62,164 bases of DNA from Bacteroidota bacterium (lineage in GTDB: Bacteria > Bacteroidota > Ignavibacteria > OLB7). The stretch spans positions 1-62,164 of the forward strand of contig JAFDZV010000001.1 in the NCBI GenBank assembly GCA_018266795.1, written 5' to 3'. Below are positions 1-7,812 of the stretch, piece by piece. Both the position numbers and the translations under genes were made by a program. Every line of letters begins with the position of its first letter. Position 1 is the first letter of the stretch. The notes beneath the pieces were generated by a model, which made no database searches, had not been told where the DNA came from, and saw nothing but the letters and a program-made list of their open reading frames with translations.

Positions 1-317
1 CAAACTCAAAGGAGAATCCATGCGGAAACAGACTGCGGAGTTGCACGATGCCGACCACCTGCGTACATAGCAACACCAGCGTCGCTTCGCTCCGACGTAG
101 TGGTCACCTTCGAGCGGAATAGGTGGTCGGCTTCGGCGGAATACACACTCCCCGGCCGCGACGTGCGGCCGGGGATACGAATGCATGAAGCTACCATTTC
201 CTTCCGTTGTCTTCCTTCGCGCCCCCTGCGGTCAGCTCTCCCGCATTCATACCACATGCGCCCTCCACCTGCCTCGGTCTCCCCACTACCTCTCCCCGAA
301 AAAAAAATCCCAGGCTC
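1..317. other. Left-end region without a convincing gene
   Basis: No open reading frame here looks like a known protein. A 16-codon frame at 20-70 follows a good ribosome-binding sequence (AGGAG, 5 bases before ATG), but it is too short to support alone. A strong hairpin lies at 150-174. The rest has no feature I can name. The long minus-strand frame covering 6-560 is antisense to the ArsR gene and is treated as a shadow. Confidence 0.4.
150..174 (+). terminator. GC hairpin, terminator-like
   Basis: A perfect 10-bp stem (CCCCGGCCGC / GCGGCCGGGG) encloses a 5-base loop. No clear U-tract follows, so it may be a factor-dependent terminator or simply a stable hairpin. It sits before the arsR promoter and would insulate that operon from transcription arriving from the left. 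Confidence 0.45.
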
Positions 318-349
318 TTGACATGCAGGTGTCTGCCTGCCTATATTTG
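318..349 (+). promoter_or_regulatory. arsR promoter (Bacteroidota type)
   Basis: TTG (within TTGACA, 318-323) is followed after 21 bp by TATATTTG (342-349), a full match to the Bacteroidota -7 consensus TAnnTTTG. Read as a classical sigma-70 promoter it is TTGACA-18 bp-TATATT. Transcription should start near 355, inside the second operator dyad. One dyad fills the spacer, which fits repression by the downstream ArsR protein. Confidence 0.7.
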
Positions 350-370
350 AACACGCAGGTAAACGCCTGC
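325..370 (+). promoter_or_regulatory. Twin operator dyads for ArsR repressor
   Basis: Two copies of GCAGGTnnnnGCCTGC lie at 325-340 and 355-370, exactly 30 bp apart (about three helical turns). Each is an imperfect palindrome. The first lies between the -33 and -7 promoter elements and the second covers the predicted start of transcription. That is the usual place for sites of an autoregulating ArsR-family repressor. Binding is inferred; only symmetry, repetition and location are seen. Confidence 0.65.
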
Positions 371-387
371 ATATGACGGAGAAGCAG

Positions 388-717
388 ATGACACAGATCG
401 ACAAGGTGTTCAAGGCATTGGCGGACCCCAGCCGGCGTGCGCTGATCGACCGCCTGCATGCCAGGAACGGACAGACATTGAGCGAGTTGTGCAAGGGGCT
501 GGAGATGGCCAGGCAATCGGTCACGCAGCACCTGGGGCTTCTCGAGGATGCCAATCTCATTACGGTGCAGTGGAAGGGGCGGGAGAAGCTCCATTACTTC
601 AATCCCGTTCCCATCCACGAGATCTACCGGCGTTGGATACAGAAGTTCGAGCAGCCCCGCCTGGACGCGCTGCATGACCTGAAAACAAAACTTGAACGGG
701 AGAAGAAACAGCCATGA
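388..717 (+). CDS. ArsR-family winged-helix transcriptional repressor
   Basis: This is a 109-residue ArsR/SmtB-type winged-helix protein. The segment with ALADPSRR near residue 10 and the recognition helix around ARQSVTQHLGLLEDANL are typical of the subgroup found beside AHSA1/SRPBCC genes. The metal-binding cysteine motif of classical ArsR is absent, so the ligand is probably an organic molecule or none. I chose ATG 388 because GGAG ends 6 bases upstream; ATG 373 is in frame but only two bases past an operator dyad. It overlaps the next gene by ATGA (714-717), so the two are co-translated. Autoregulation through the dyads at 325-370 is likely. Confidence 0.88.
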   Translation: MTQIDKVFKALADPSRRALIDRLHARNGQTLSELCKGLEMARQSVTQHLGLLEDANLITVQWKGREKLHYFNPVPIHEIYRRWIQKFEQPRLDALHDLKTKLEREKKQP

Positions 718-1157
718 GCAGTGAAACGTTTGTCTACGTCACCTACATCGCCACCACTCCGGACCGGGTCTGGCAGGCGCTGATCGATGGGGAGCTGACC
801 CGCCAGTACTGGGGGAACGAGAACGTGTCGGACTGGAAGCCCGGTTCCAAGTGGGAGCATGTCTCCGGCGATGAGAAGCGTACGGTACGTGTGGTCGGCG
901 AGGTGCTGGAGTCCGTTCCGGACAGACGGCTGGTCATGACCTGGGCGGAGCCCGCCAATGCTGCGGACAGGAGCGCCTACTCGCGCGTCGCCATGGACAT
1001 CGAGCCCGTAGGCGACATGGTTCGCCTCACCGTCACGCACGACCAGCTGGACCCCGCATCGGACATGCCGCGCAAGATCGGCAATGGCTGGCCGCGCGTT
1101 CTCTCCAGCCTGAAGTCCTTCCTGGAAACCGGCCGGCCACTGAAGACCTGGGCGTAG
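714..1157 (+). CDS. SRPBCC/AHSA1-family protein
   Basis: A 147-residue protein of the SRPBCC (START/Bet v1-like) fold, AHSA1 branch. The pattern TPDRVWQAL near the N-terminus, a WxPGSxW turn (WKPGSKW) and the C-terminal helix with GNGWPRVLSSLKSFLETG are characteristic. Such proteins form a hydrophobic pocket, and many are encoded directly after an ArsR regulator, as here, with a 4-bp overlap. The substrate is unknown. It is presumably cytoplasmic, having no signal peptide. The operon arrangement suggests that the ArsR protein controls it. Confidence 0.85.
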   Translation: MSSETFVYVTYIATTPDRVWQALIDGELTRQYWGNENVSDWKPGSKWEHVSGDEKRTVRVVGEVLESVPDRRLVMTWAEPANAADRSAYSRVAMDIEPVGDMVRLTVTHDQLDPASDMPRKIGNGWPRVLSSLKSFLETGRPLKTWA

Positions 1158-1198
1158 ATGAATCGCGAATCCAAACATCAATCAACGGGAGAACCATA

Positions 1199-2011
1199 AT
1201 GCAGAACGCAGGAACAATCCTCAGGGAATTCTACGATGCGGTTATCGCGGGGGACATGGCGCAGGCGCGCACGTATCTGGCGGACGACATGACGTTCATC
1301 GGTCTCTTCGAGACCTATCCAAACGCCGACGCATACATGGCTACCTTTACCCAGCTCATGCAGATCGTGCGTCGCCTGGATATCAAGGTGATCGTCGGTG
1401 AAGGGGAGAATGCCGCAATCTTCATGGAGATGGATACCACCGCGCCTGTCGAGGCGGTCACGCTCGTGGCCGAGTGGCATCGCGTGGAGAACGGGAAGAT
1501 TGTGTATGCGCGGTCTGCCTTCGACGGACGTCCGTTCGCTGCGATGTTTGCCGCCGCAGGCGATGGAGCGCCGCGGGGAGGAACGCACGACATCCTCCAC
1601 CGTGTTGGCGTGAACGCGAGCCCGGAGGCGGTGTACAACGAGCTTGCGAGCATCGAAGGGATTCGTGCCTGGTGGGTCGCTACTGCCGACGGCGATCCGA
1701 CGAAGGGAGGGACCATCGATTTCGGGTTCTGCAAGATGCTGGTGCTCGATGCCGAGCCCGGCAAATTGATTCGGTGGCGCTGCACGAGCGGTCCGAACGA
1801 TTGGATGGATACGGAGGTCTCATTCCGACTGGAGTGGAGGGACGATCAGACCTTCGTCATCTTCAAGCATGCCAACTGGAAGGAGCCGGTGGAGTTCATG
1901 CACCATTGCAGCACCAAGTGGGGGACCTTCCTTCTCAGCCTCCGCGATGCGCTGGAGTCTGGCACGGGGCACCCGACTCCGCACGACCTCAAGATCCATG
2001 TCCGCGACTAG
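1199..2011 (+). CDS. SnoaL-like / SRPBCC two-domain fusion protein
   Basis: The 270-residue protein has two parts. Residues 1 to about 115 resemble a SnoaL/NTF2-like cone domain (FYDAVIAGDMAQARTYLADD, then a MEMDTTAPVEA strand and VENGKIVYARSAFDGRPF). Residues about 135 to 265 form an SRPBCC domain (VNASPEAVYNELASIEGIRAW and a closing helix with KWGTFLLSLRDALESG). Each fold binds small hydrophobic ligands in other proteins; the role of the fusion is unknown. It starts 41 bp after the previous gene with GGGAG upstream and is probably the third gene of the arsR operon. The N-terminal assignment is by pattern only and less certain than the C-terminal one. Confidence 0.75.
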   Translation: MQNAGTILREFYDAVIAGDMAQARTYLADDMTFIGLFETYPNADAYMATFTQLMQIVRRLDIKVIVGEGENAAIFMEMDTTAPVEAVTLVAEWHRVENGKIVYARSAFDGRPFAAMFAAAGDGAPRGGTHDILHRVGVNASPEAVYNELASIEGIRAWWVATADGDPTKGGTIDFGFCKMLVLDAEPGKLIRWRCTSGPNDWMDTEVSFRLEWRDDQTFVIFKHANWKEPVEFMHHCSTKWGTFLLSLRDALESGTGHPTPHDLKIHVRD

Positions 2012-2044
2012 CCTGGAAACGGCTTACCATCCGAAGCCCGGAAC

Positions 2045-2085
2045 GGTTGCCAGGCTCACTCCGCTCGCTTGCAATGGCTATGGAA
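2045..2085. repeat. Degenerate copy of short dispersed repeat
   Basis: The stretch with GGTTGCCAGGCTCACTCCGC followed by TCGCTTGCAATGGC resembles the conserved core inside each unit of the tandem array that follows. It probably is a decayed copy of the same 'CGCGATGAC...GCGATCC' type of dispersed non-coding repeat. Confidence 0.4.
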
Positions 2086-2098
2086 TGAAGATACGCTC

Positions 2099-2750
2099 CG
2101 TCTTCGCGAGCCCCGACACCGCCGGCGGCGGAGGAGGGGCGTGGCGACCTTTCCCGCTCAACGTACCGAGCCATATCAGCCACGTGAGGCCAGCCCGCAA
2201 AGGATCGCCACGGCTTCGCTGCGCTCGTCTCGCGATGACAACAGGTGGGTCATTGCGGAGGGATACTTTGACGCAGTCGAAGTTGATGTTCTGCTCATGA
2301 CAACAGGCATTGAGCATCACGTATATCGATCGTCTTCGCGAGCCCCGACACCGCCAACGGCGGAGGAGGGGCGTGGCGACCTTTCCCGCTCGACGTACCG
2401 AACCATATCAGCCACATGAGGCCAGCCCGCAAAGGATCGCCACGGCTTCGCTGCGCTCGTCTCGCGATGACCACAGGTGGGTCATTGCAGAGGGATACTT
2501 TGACGCAGTCGAAGTTGATGTTCTGCTCATGACAACAGGCATTGAGCATCACGTATATCGATCGTCTTCGCGAGCCCCGACACCGCCGGCGGCGGAGGAG
2601 GGGCGTGGCGACCTTTCCCGCTCGACGTACCGAACCATATCAGCCACGTGAGGCCAGCCCGCAAAGGATCGCCACGGCTTCGCTGCGCTCGTCTCGCGAT
2701 GACCACAGGTGGGTCATTGCAGAGGGATACCCTGACGCAGCCGAGGTTGT
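2099..2750. repeat. 232-bp tandem repeat, about 2.8 copies
   Basis: Three head-to-tail units start at 2101, 2333 and 2565 (TCTTCGCGAGCCCCGACACC); the period is 232 bp. The third unit diverges after about 2730. Units differ by few substitutions, so the duplication is recent or kept uniform. Each contains a core (2202-2239, 2434-2471, 2666-2703) beginning GGATCGCCACGGCTTCGC and ending TCTCGCGATGAC, a word family seen as dispersed repeats in many bacterial genomes. The period is not a multiple of three, and the frames crossing it encode arginine-rich nonsense such as VIARRAQRSRGDP, so the array is treated as non-coding. Confidence 0.9.
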
Positions 2751-2803
2751 CTCGCAACGACCCCGCAGTCGACATTCAATTTGTCATCGAGGGACCCACG
2801 CCC

Positions 2804-2833
2804 TTTGGAATTGCGCGCGCAGGTGTACCTTCG
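2804..2833 (+). promoter_or_regulatory. Candidate promoter of cupin gene
   Basis: TTTG (2804-2807), an 18-bp spacer and TACCTTCG (2826-2833) match the Bacteroidota promoter except for one base in the -7 element. The predicted start of transcription lies about 26 bases before the ATG at 2865. Confidence 0.5.
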
Positions 2834-2864
2834 CGAACGCGTTCCAAACAAAAGGAGAGAGGTA

Positions 2865-3260
2865 ATGGAAATCAGGAGAAACGGGTCCCGCCCGTCGGGC
2901 AAGGGGCCGGAGGAATATTTCACCGGGACTGTTCGCATCGATCCGTTGTTCGAGACGGAGGAGCCGGCGCGAGCCGTGGGCGCATGCGTCACATTCGAGC
3001 CGGGGGCCCGCACCGCATGGCATACGCATCCGTTGGGGCAGACGCTGATCGTGACATTCGGACTTGGATGGGTGCAGCGCGAAGGGGAACAGGTGCTGGA
3101 GATCCGTCCCGGCGACGTGGTCTGGATCCCGCCTGGAGAACGGCACTGGCACGGCGCCACGGCGACCACGGCAATGACGCACATCGCGGTTCAGGAGCGG
3201 CTGGACGGCCGAACCGTGGACTGGATGGAGAAGGTCAGCGACGAGCAATACAGAGGCTGA
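2865..3260 (+). CDS. Cupin-domain protein
   Basis: A 131-residue single-domain cupin. The first metal-binding motif is seen as [18 protein letters not shown], with the two histidines (HTH) and the downstream glutamine, and the second as [18 protein letters not shown] with its histidine. The family resembles YkuX/mandelonitrile-lyase-like and quercetinase-like small cupins, which bind a divalent metal in the barrel; the reaction is not predictable. ATG 2865 was chosen because GGAGAGAGG precedes it by a few bases; the upstream in-frame ATG at 2781 lies before the candidate promoter. It appears to be transcribed alone. Confidence 0.85.
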   Translation: MEIRRNGSRPSGKGPEEYFTGTVRIDPLFETEEPARAVGACVTFEPGARTAWHTHPLGQTLIVTFGLGWVQREGEQVLEIRPGDVVWIPPGERHWHGATATTAMTHIAVQERLDGRTVDWMEKVSDEQYRG

Positions 3261-3425
3261 GTCTGGCGCGGGAGCTCCACACCGATCCATGCCGGAGCCT
3301 GGAGGGCGCCCGGCCGTGGCTGATCTGCGCCGTACGGCGTCGGGACGAAAGAATGGGGCCTGTGCGGAGACCGGCAGCGCGGTGCCTGCCGATTGCGATC
3401 ACCGTACAACCAACGCACATCTATC

Positions 3426-3968
3426 ATGAAGCCTCTGGCCGGATGGGAGAACTTCTACGTCATCATCGGGTCATCGGCCGGTGCCCTGATCGGCCTGCAG
3501 TTCGTTGTGCTTACCCTTGTCGCAAACACACTCCGTTCCGCGGAGGAGGCGGAGGCCGGTGATGCCTTTGCCACGCCCACCATCGTTCACTTCTCGGCGG
3601 TGCTCCTCCTTGCGGGGATTGCCAGCGCACCGTGGGAGGGAATCGGTACCGTGGCAGTGCTCTGGGGAATCATGGGGCTGAGCGGACTCGTGTACACCGT
3701 GATTGTCACCTGGCGCATGCGACGGCAGGGCGTATACAGACTCCAGCTCGAGGATCTGTTGTTTCATATTCTTCTACCGCTCGCTGCATACGGCATGCTG
3801 GCCGTCTCCGCCTGCCTGGTCCGTTCGCGCCCGGATGAGCCGCTGTTTGTTGTTGCGGCGGCCGCATTGCTCCTCCTCTTCGCGGGCATTCACAACGCCT
3901 GGGACAATGTGGCGTACCATGTCTTTGTCAAGAGAGAGAGCCGAACGGAACGGGAGCGAGGCTCGTGA
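3426..3968 (+). CDS. Small integral membrane protein, function unknown
   Basis: A 180-residue protein with four or five hydrophobic segments (residues about 8-30, 50-72, 73-92, 110-135 and 140-160) and a charged C-terminal tail. The N-terminal phrase WENFYVIIGSSAGALIGLQF recalls a family of unnamed bacterial membrane proteins of about 180 residues with W-x-x-FY-x-x-x-G-S-S-A-G-A-L-x-G near the start. I know no function for that family. The start was chosen at the methionine that opens this segment. Confidence 0.7.
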   Translation: MKPLAGWENFYVIIGSSAGALIGLQFVVLTLVANTLRSAEEAEAGDAFATPTIVHFSAVLLLAGIASAPWEGIGTVAVLWGIMGLSGLVYTVIVTWRMRRQGVYRLQLEDLLFHILLPLAAYGMLAVSACLVRSRPDEPLFVVAAAALLLLFAGIHNAWDNVAYHVFVKRESRTERERGS

Positions 3969-4143
3969 GCTTCGGTTGGTACCGCTCTACTTCCGCCCGC
4001 ACCATCCGCATGTTGAACAACTCATCGGCGCGGTGTAACCTGCCTACGACTTACGGTGGTTGTCCGGTGCCGGGACGGTGCGATGCGGTGTCGGCACTGG
4101 CCGGCAATGAATCCAGTGTTTCGATCCATGGCGCGCACTCTCC

Positions 4144-4151
4144 TATCTTTG
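4144..4151 (+). promoter_or_regulatory. TAnnTTTG promoter element, leaderless transcript predicted
   Basis: TATCTTTG is a full match to the Bacteroidota -7 element and ends only 7 bases before the ATG at 4159. A TTTC at 4119-4122 is 21 bp upstream and could serve as the -33 element. Transcription would then start at or next to the A of the start codon, giving a leaderless mRNA. Confidence 0.5.
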
Positions 4152-4158
4152 GATCACC

Positions 4159-4968
4159 ATGCGTTCAATTCTCCTCATCCTTCTGCTTCTGATCCCGGCG
4201 GCGCGGCTCCGTGGCGGCGGCTCGCCGGCGGAGGAGATGCTGCGCCGCTATACGGCGGCGGTTGCAGAGCGGCTCCCCGGGCGTGTGGGGCGTGCGCTTG
4301 CACGCATCAGTGATCCCGGCCGGCGCCTGCTCGCGATCCGGTACTATCTCAACCGGAGCGATTCGGAGATCGTTGCCAAGTGGGCGTGGTCGCCGGAGGA
4401 GATCGAGGCGTTCCGGCGGTCCGATCTCTACGGCACCACGATCTTCGAGCTCAGGAAGGTGCAGCATGCGTTCGGGGAACGCAATCCCGGATACGTGCTC
4501 GACGCCCGTATGGAGATACGAACGTTGGGAGATCAGATCCACAAGTGGAACAGCGTCCACTCCGTGGGAAGCATCGCGGCAATGCTGCACGATACCTTGA
4601 TGCGATGGATGGCGGATTCCACCACAATGCTGGACTCGCTCCCGACGCCGGTCGGCATGGAATGCTTCGTTGCATTTCTCCGCTCCTTCCAGCCCCCTTC
4701 GCCGCCGACGGTGGCCGTGCCCGGGCTCTCGCAGCACGGGCAGCTCCGTGCGTTCGACTTCCGCATCCGCCGTCGTAGGAGGGTGGTTGCCGGAGGTTCC
4801 AGCGACCGGATCGCATGCGAGTGGGATTCGCCCGGATGGACCGCGCGATTGCACGAGGCGATCTGCGCCGTCTCCGATCGCTTTACCGGCCCTCTGGAGG
4901 AACCGTACGAGCCATGGCACTATGCCTTCGTTCACATCACACCCGATGTGCTCGCAGAGACACAGTAG
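4159..4968 (+). CDS. Exported M15/VanY-like peptidase, putative
   Basis: A 269-residue protein with a short signal peptide (residues 1 to about 16). I do not recognise the N-terminal 180 residues. The C-terminal part carries what look like the zinc ligands of peptidase family M15 (VanY-type D,D-carboxypeptidases): SQHGQLRAFDF gives His193 and Asp200, and YEPWHYAF gives Glu251 and His254, with the spacing and order of that family. M15 enzymes trim peptidoglycan stem peptides outside the membrane. The motif match is good but the overall sequence is divergent, so the function is tentative. The gene may be read from a leaderless mRNA. Confidence 0.6.
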   Translation: MRSILLILLLLIPAARLRGGGSPAEEMLRRYTAAVAERLPGRVGRALARISDPGRRLLAIRYYLNRSDSEIVAKWAWSPEEIEAFRRSDLYGTTIFELRKVQHAFGERNPGYVLDARMEIRTLGDQIHKWNSVHSVGSIAAMLHDTLMRWMADSTTMLDSLPTPVGMECFVAFLRSFQPPSPPTVAVPGLSQHGQLRAFDFRIRRRRRVVAGGSSDRIACEWDSPGWTARLHEAICAVSDRFTGPLEEPYEPWHYAFVHITPDVLAETQ

Positions 4969-5069
4969 CACATGCATGATGAGGGCGACGGCGAAATGAC
5001 TGGCGCCGCTGCGTCCTCACCCGCATGTTCCTCCGCGCCCTGATGCCATTCACAGGCCTCGCCGCCCGA

Positions 5070-5088
5070 TATATCGCTCCGCGATATA
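5070..5088. promoter_or_regulatory. AT-rich perfect dyad before membrane protein gene
   Basis: TATATCGC, three bases, GCGATATA: a perfect inverted repeat 32 bp before the next start codon. It stands out in GC-rich surroundings. It could be an operator or a small RNA hairpin; no regulator is identified. Confidence 0.35.
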
Positions 5089-5119
5089 CCATCGGAGGCA
5101 GTCCGAGTGGAATGGCTGC

Positions 5120-6475
5120 ATGATCCATTCATTGAACCACCCCGATGAGCAGGCTCCACGGCCAACCCGGATTGCCCGGGCAACCATGGCCGTGCATGTG
5201 GTGCTGCTTGCTGCCTTCATCTTCGCCTTCCGCTACATCCCGCTTCAGGACTACCCGGAGTGGCTGTACCATGGGGTTCTCCTGGAGCGCATTGCAACCG
5301 GGGACCATGGGGCGGACGGGTATGTGCTTGCCGGCTGCATCCCGCCGAACTCCGTCTCCACCATCGCCATCGCAGTGCTGCATCTGATGTTCCCGGCGGA
5401 ACCGGCCGGCAAGCTGTTTCTGCTTGCTGCAATGTTGCTCCTCTACGCCGGCATCGTCCGCTTCATGCGTATTACGCTGCATGGATGCGATACCATGATT
5501 GCCTGGATGGCGCTTCTCCTCGTGTTCAACTACAGCTTCTGGCTGGGGAATCTGAGCTTCTACGCCGGGCTGGGCATCTCGCTCTATGGAGCGCACCTGC
5601 TGCTGGTGCGGCGCTGGGCCGCCTCGGTATGGGGCTCGATGCTGCTGGTAACGCTGGCGTACCTCTCGCACTTCTTCGCCTGGTTCTTCATTCTCTGGGC
5701 CGGCATCGCCGCCGCACTGCTCCGTCGCGATCGGGTGCAGGTTCGCGTGCTGGCCGTGGCGGCGTTGCCGTCGCTTCTCCTCTTCGCCCGTTACCTCATG
5801 GCCCGGCCCGCGGTGCCGGGCATTGAGAGTGCGCCGGAGACGGCGGCCGGGTTCACCCTGTTGCGCGCGCACCTGTTCGTTGCGGCCGTGCAGCCGGTGC
5901 AGCGCTTCAAGGGGGTCGCGGAGCCTGGCGCGGCGATGGAGATTGCCAACTATCTCTTTGCCGCGGGCATCGGCGTAGCGGTTGTGCTTGCCGCGATTCG
6001 CTTCGCCCGCAGGCGGCGCGCCGGATTGAACGTTGTGCTCGCGCTCCCGCTGCCGGCGCTCATGCTCGCGCTTCCGCTCTTCAGCAGCGGCATCGTGTTT
6101 CCCGCACAGCGTCTGGTGGTATTCTTCCTGATCAACACGATCGCATATCTTGCTCTGGAGTACGGGCGCATTCGTGCCTGGCTCGCCGGCTTCTTCATCC
6201 TCTTCGCCACGATCGGCGTCTGTTATGGATTCTTCTTCACCGCACGATTCGATGCGATGGCGCGGGCAGGATGCGGACCTGACCGGGAGTTGTATCTTTC
6301 GGCCGATCGAAAGGGAGGGACCGACGGCTTCGTGCGGCTCGAGTTCTACAGCGCTCTGCACGTCTCCCGGCAACTTCGTCTCTTCGAGACCGGCCTCGTG
6401 CTTTCTCGTGATTCCGTCATCTCACGGCGGCGAGCGGCGGAGGCGATTCTGCCGGATTCATCCGAACATCCATGA
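5120..6475 (+). CDS. Polytopic membrane protein, glycosyltransferase-C-like topology
   Basis: A 451-residue protein with about ten hydrophobic helices and a C-terminal soluble tail of roughly 70 residues. After the first helix comes an extracytoplasmic segment with the acidic pair DYPEW (about residue 44), in the place where GT-C glycosyltransferases and related DUF2029/GT39-type proteins keep their acidic catalytic residue. That likeness is only topological. The function is unknown. The stop overlaps the next start (ATGA at 6472-6475), so the two genes are co-translated. Confidence 0.65.
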   Translation: MIHSLNHPDEQAPRPTRIARATMAVHVVLLAAFIFAFRYIPLQDYPEWLYHGVLLERIATGDHGADGYVLAGCIPPNSVSTIAIAVLHLMFPAEPAGKLFLLAAMLLLYAGIVRFMRITLHGCDTMIAWMALLLVFNYSFWLGNLSFYAGLGISLYGAHLLLVRRWAASVWGSMLLVTLAYLSHFFAWFFILWAGIAAALLRRDRVQVRVLAVAALPSLLLFARYLMARPAVPGIESAPETAAGFTLLRAHLFVAAVQPVQRFKGVAEPGAAMEIANYLFAAGIGVAVVLAAIRFARRRRAGLNVVLALPLPALMLALPLFSSGIVFPAQRLVVFFLINTIAYLALEYGRIRAWLAGFFILFATIGVCYGFFFTARFDAMARAGCGPDRELYLSADRKGGTDGFVRLEFYSALHVSRQLRLFETGLVLSRDSVISRRRAAEAILPDSSEHP

Positions 6476-6813
6476 TCGACTACGACGGCAAGGTCTTCGT
6501 ACTCGTCTCCAGCACCTCCAACGGCGACGCCGAGGAGGAGACGACGTTTCAGTACCATCAGCATGAGGATCTCGTGTGCGGTACCTACAGCGGCGGCACC
6601 GTGCGCTTCGGCTCCTTCGTTGCCGTTGCGGACGAGGCAGGCGTGCTGGATCTCAGATATCAGCATCTGAATGTCGCAGGGGAGTTGATGACCGGTATCT
6701 GCCGCTCCGTTCCGGAGGTGCTGGCGGACGGGCGCATCCGTCTGTACGAGTCGTGGCGCTGGACCTGCGGCGACGGCTCCGCCGGTGAGTCCGTTGTTGA
6801 AGAGATCGAGTAA
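6472..6813 (+). CDS. Small beta-rich protein often labelled N-acetylglutamate synthase
   Basis: A 113-residue cytoplasmic protein that opens MIDYDGKVFV and has beta-hairpin repeats of the type GGTVRFGSFVAVADEAG and LRYQHLNVAGELMTGICRS, ending in WRWTCGDGSAGES. This matches a widespread family of about 110 residues in Bacteroidota and Firmicutes that databases often name N-acetylglutamate synthase. It lacks a GNAT acetyltransferase fold, so I regard that name as doubtful. It overlaps the preceding membrane-protein gene by 4 bp. Confidence 0.75.
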   Translation: MIDYDGKVFVLVSSTSNGDAEEETTFQYHQHEDLVCGTYSGGTVRFGSFVAVADEAGVLDLRYQHLNVAGELMTGICRSVPEVLADGRIRLYESWRWTCGDGSAGESVVEEIE

Positions 6814-7183
6814 CGGCTTCTGCCGGAGTGGTGCTTGGTACTTTGTACGCCCGGCTGCGCCGAGCTGTGGTGCTTGGCAATGAACCCGCCGGATGTCACC
6901 GAACGAAGTACCAAGCACGAAGCACCAAGTGCCAGATCGACGGCGGTTGGCTCCACTCTATCTGTAGAGCGGCTGTATCAGCTACAGACAGGCTGCATCG
7001 CAGTTGCATAACGGCATCGGTGCGTCACCGCGAAGTCCGGCGTACACCACTGGAGGCTTCGCGCTCGGACGGATCGCGGTACCTGATGGTATCGGCGTGT
7101 ATGAATACGCGGATCGGAAACATGCCCGCCGGACGCATGCATCTGTCCAAGACCCAAGCTCAAAGCTCTAAGACCTGATTACC
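6814..7183. other. Gene-free stretch with low-complexity inverted repeat
   Basis: No gene is evident in these 370 bases. The left part holds the word-type inverted repeat described at 6831-6918. The right end (about 7145-7175) has another low-complexity run of the CCAAGACCCAAGCTCAAAGC kind just before the next start codon. No promoter consensus was found. Confidence 0.5.
6831..6918. repeat. Inverted 'word' repeat GTGCTTGGTACTT
   Basis: GTGCTTGGTACTTTGT (6831-6846) pairs with ACGAAGTACCAAGCAC (6903-6918): 16 bp with one G-U pair across a 56-base loop. A further partial copy (GAAGCACCAAG) follows the right arm. It lies 17 bases after a stop codon, so it may end transcription or stabilise the 3' end. 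Confidence 0.6.
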
Positions 7184-7717
7184 ATGAACGTTCAGTCTCT
7201 GCGGTTTGGAATGAAGGTGAAGCATCCTGCGTACGGCGTTGGCGTTGTGAAGACCATAGCCGAGCGTACGGTGGAAATACAGTTCGAGGATGGCGCCGTG
7301 CGCACGGTATCGCCGGAGGCGAGCCAGTTGCAGCCGGCCGAGCCCACGGCCTCGATCGCCGGTCTGGAGATACCGCTTGCCGGATTCATCGCACAGATCA
7401 ACGGAGCCCTGATCGATCGCCTGGGGCTGGGGCACAAGGACGAGGATATCGATCTGCTGGGGGGACGCTGGCACGATGGAATGCTGGTGATGCGCCCTGC
7501 CGACGCGAGTCTGCAGTCGAAGGAGGTGCCGATCGAGACATTCTTCCACAAGATCGTCATGATGCGCAACAACCTTCGCGTGCTGGAACAGAAGATCAAT
7601 GCGCACGAGAAACTGAGCGATGCCGAGAAGGTGGAGATGCAGCAGTACATCACGCGCTGCTACGGATCGATGACCACGTTCAACGTTCTGTTCCGCGACA
7701 AGGAAGATCAGTTCTGA
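7184..7717 (+). CDS. Uncharacterised protein with UvrD-like Tudor start
   Basis: A 177-residue cytoplasmic protein. The first 45 residues (FGMKVKHPAYGVGVVKTI, then VEIQFEDGAVRTV) resemble the small SH3/Tudor barrel found at the C-terminus of UvrD/PcrA helicases and in CarD-like proteins. The remainder is helical, with LRVLEQKINAHEKLSDAEK suggesting a coiled segment. I recognise no full-length family. The Tudor-like part would suggest binding to RNA polymerase or another protein, but this is inference only. Confidence 0.6.
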   Translation: MNVQSLRFGMKVKHPAYGVGVVKTIAERTVEIQFEDGAVRTVSPEASQLQPAEPTASIAGLEIPLAGFIAQINGALIDRLGLGHKDEDIDLLGGRWHDGMLVMRPADASLQSKEVPIETFFHKIVMMRNNLRVLEQKINAHEKLSDAEKVEMQQYITRCYGSMTTFNVLFRDKEDQF

Positions 7718-7812
7718 ACGTCACGAACTGAACGCCGCATCGTCCCGGCGCACGTGCCCGGCAGTTCGCCGCGCATCCCGAATGTCGGGAACTCTTACAA
7801 GGAACTCATCGC

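Noticed and set aside
2069-2775. Several 80-115-codon frames repeated along the region
   Set aside because: They are readings of the 232-bp tandem repeat, whose period is not a multiple of three; the products are arginine-rich and lack a start signal.
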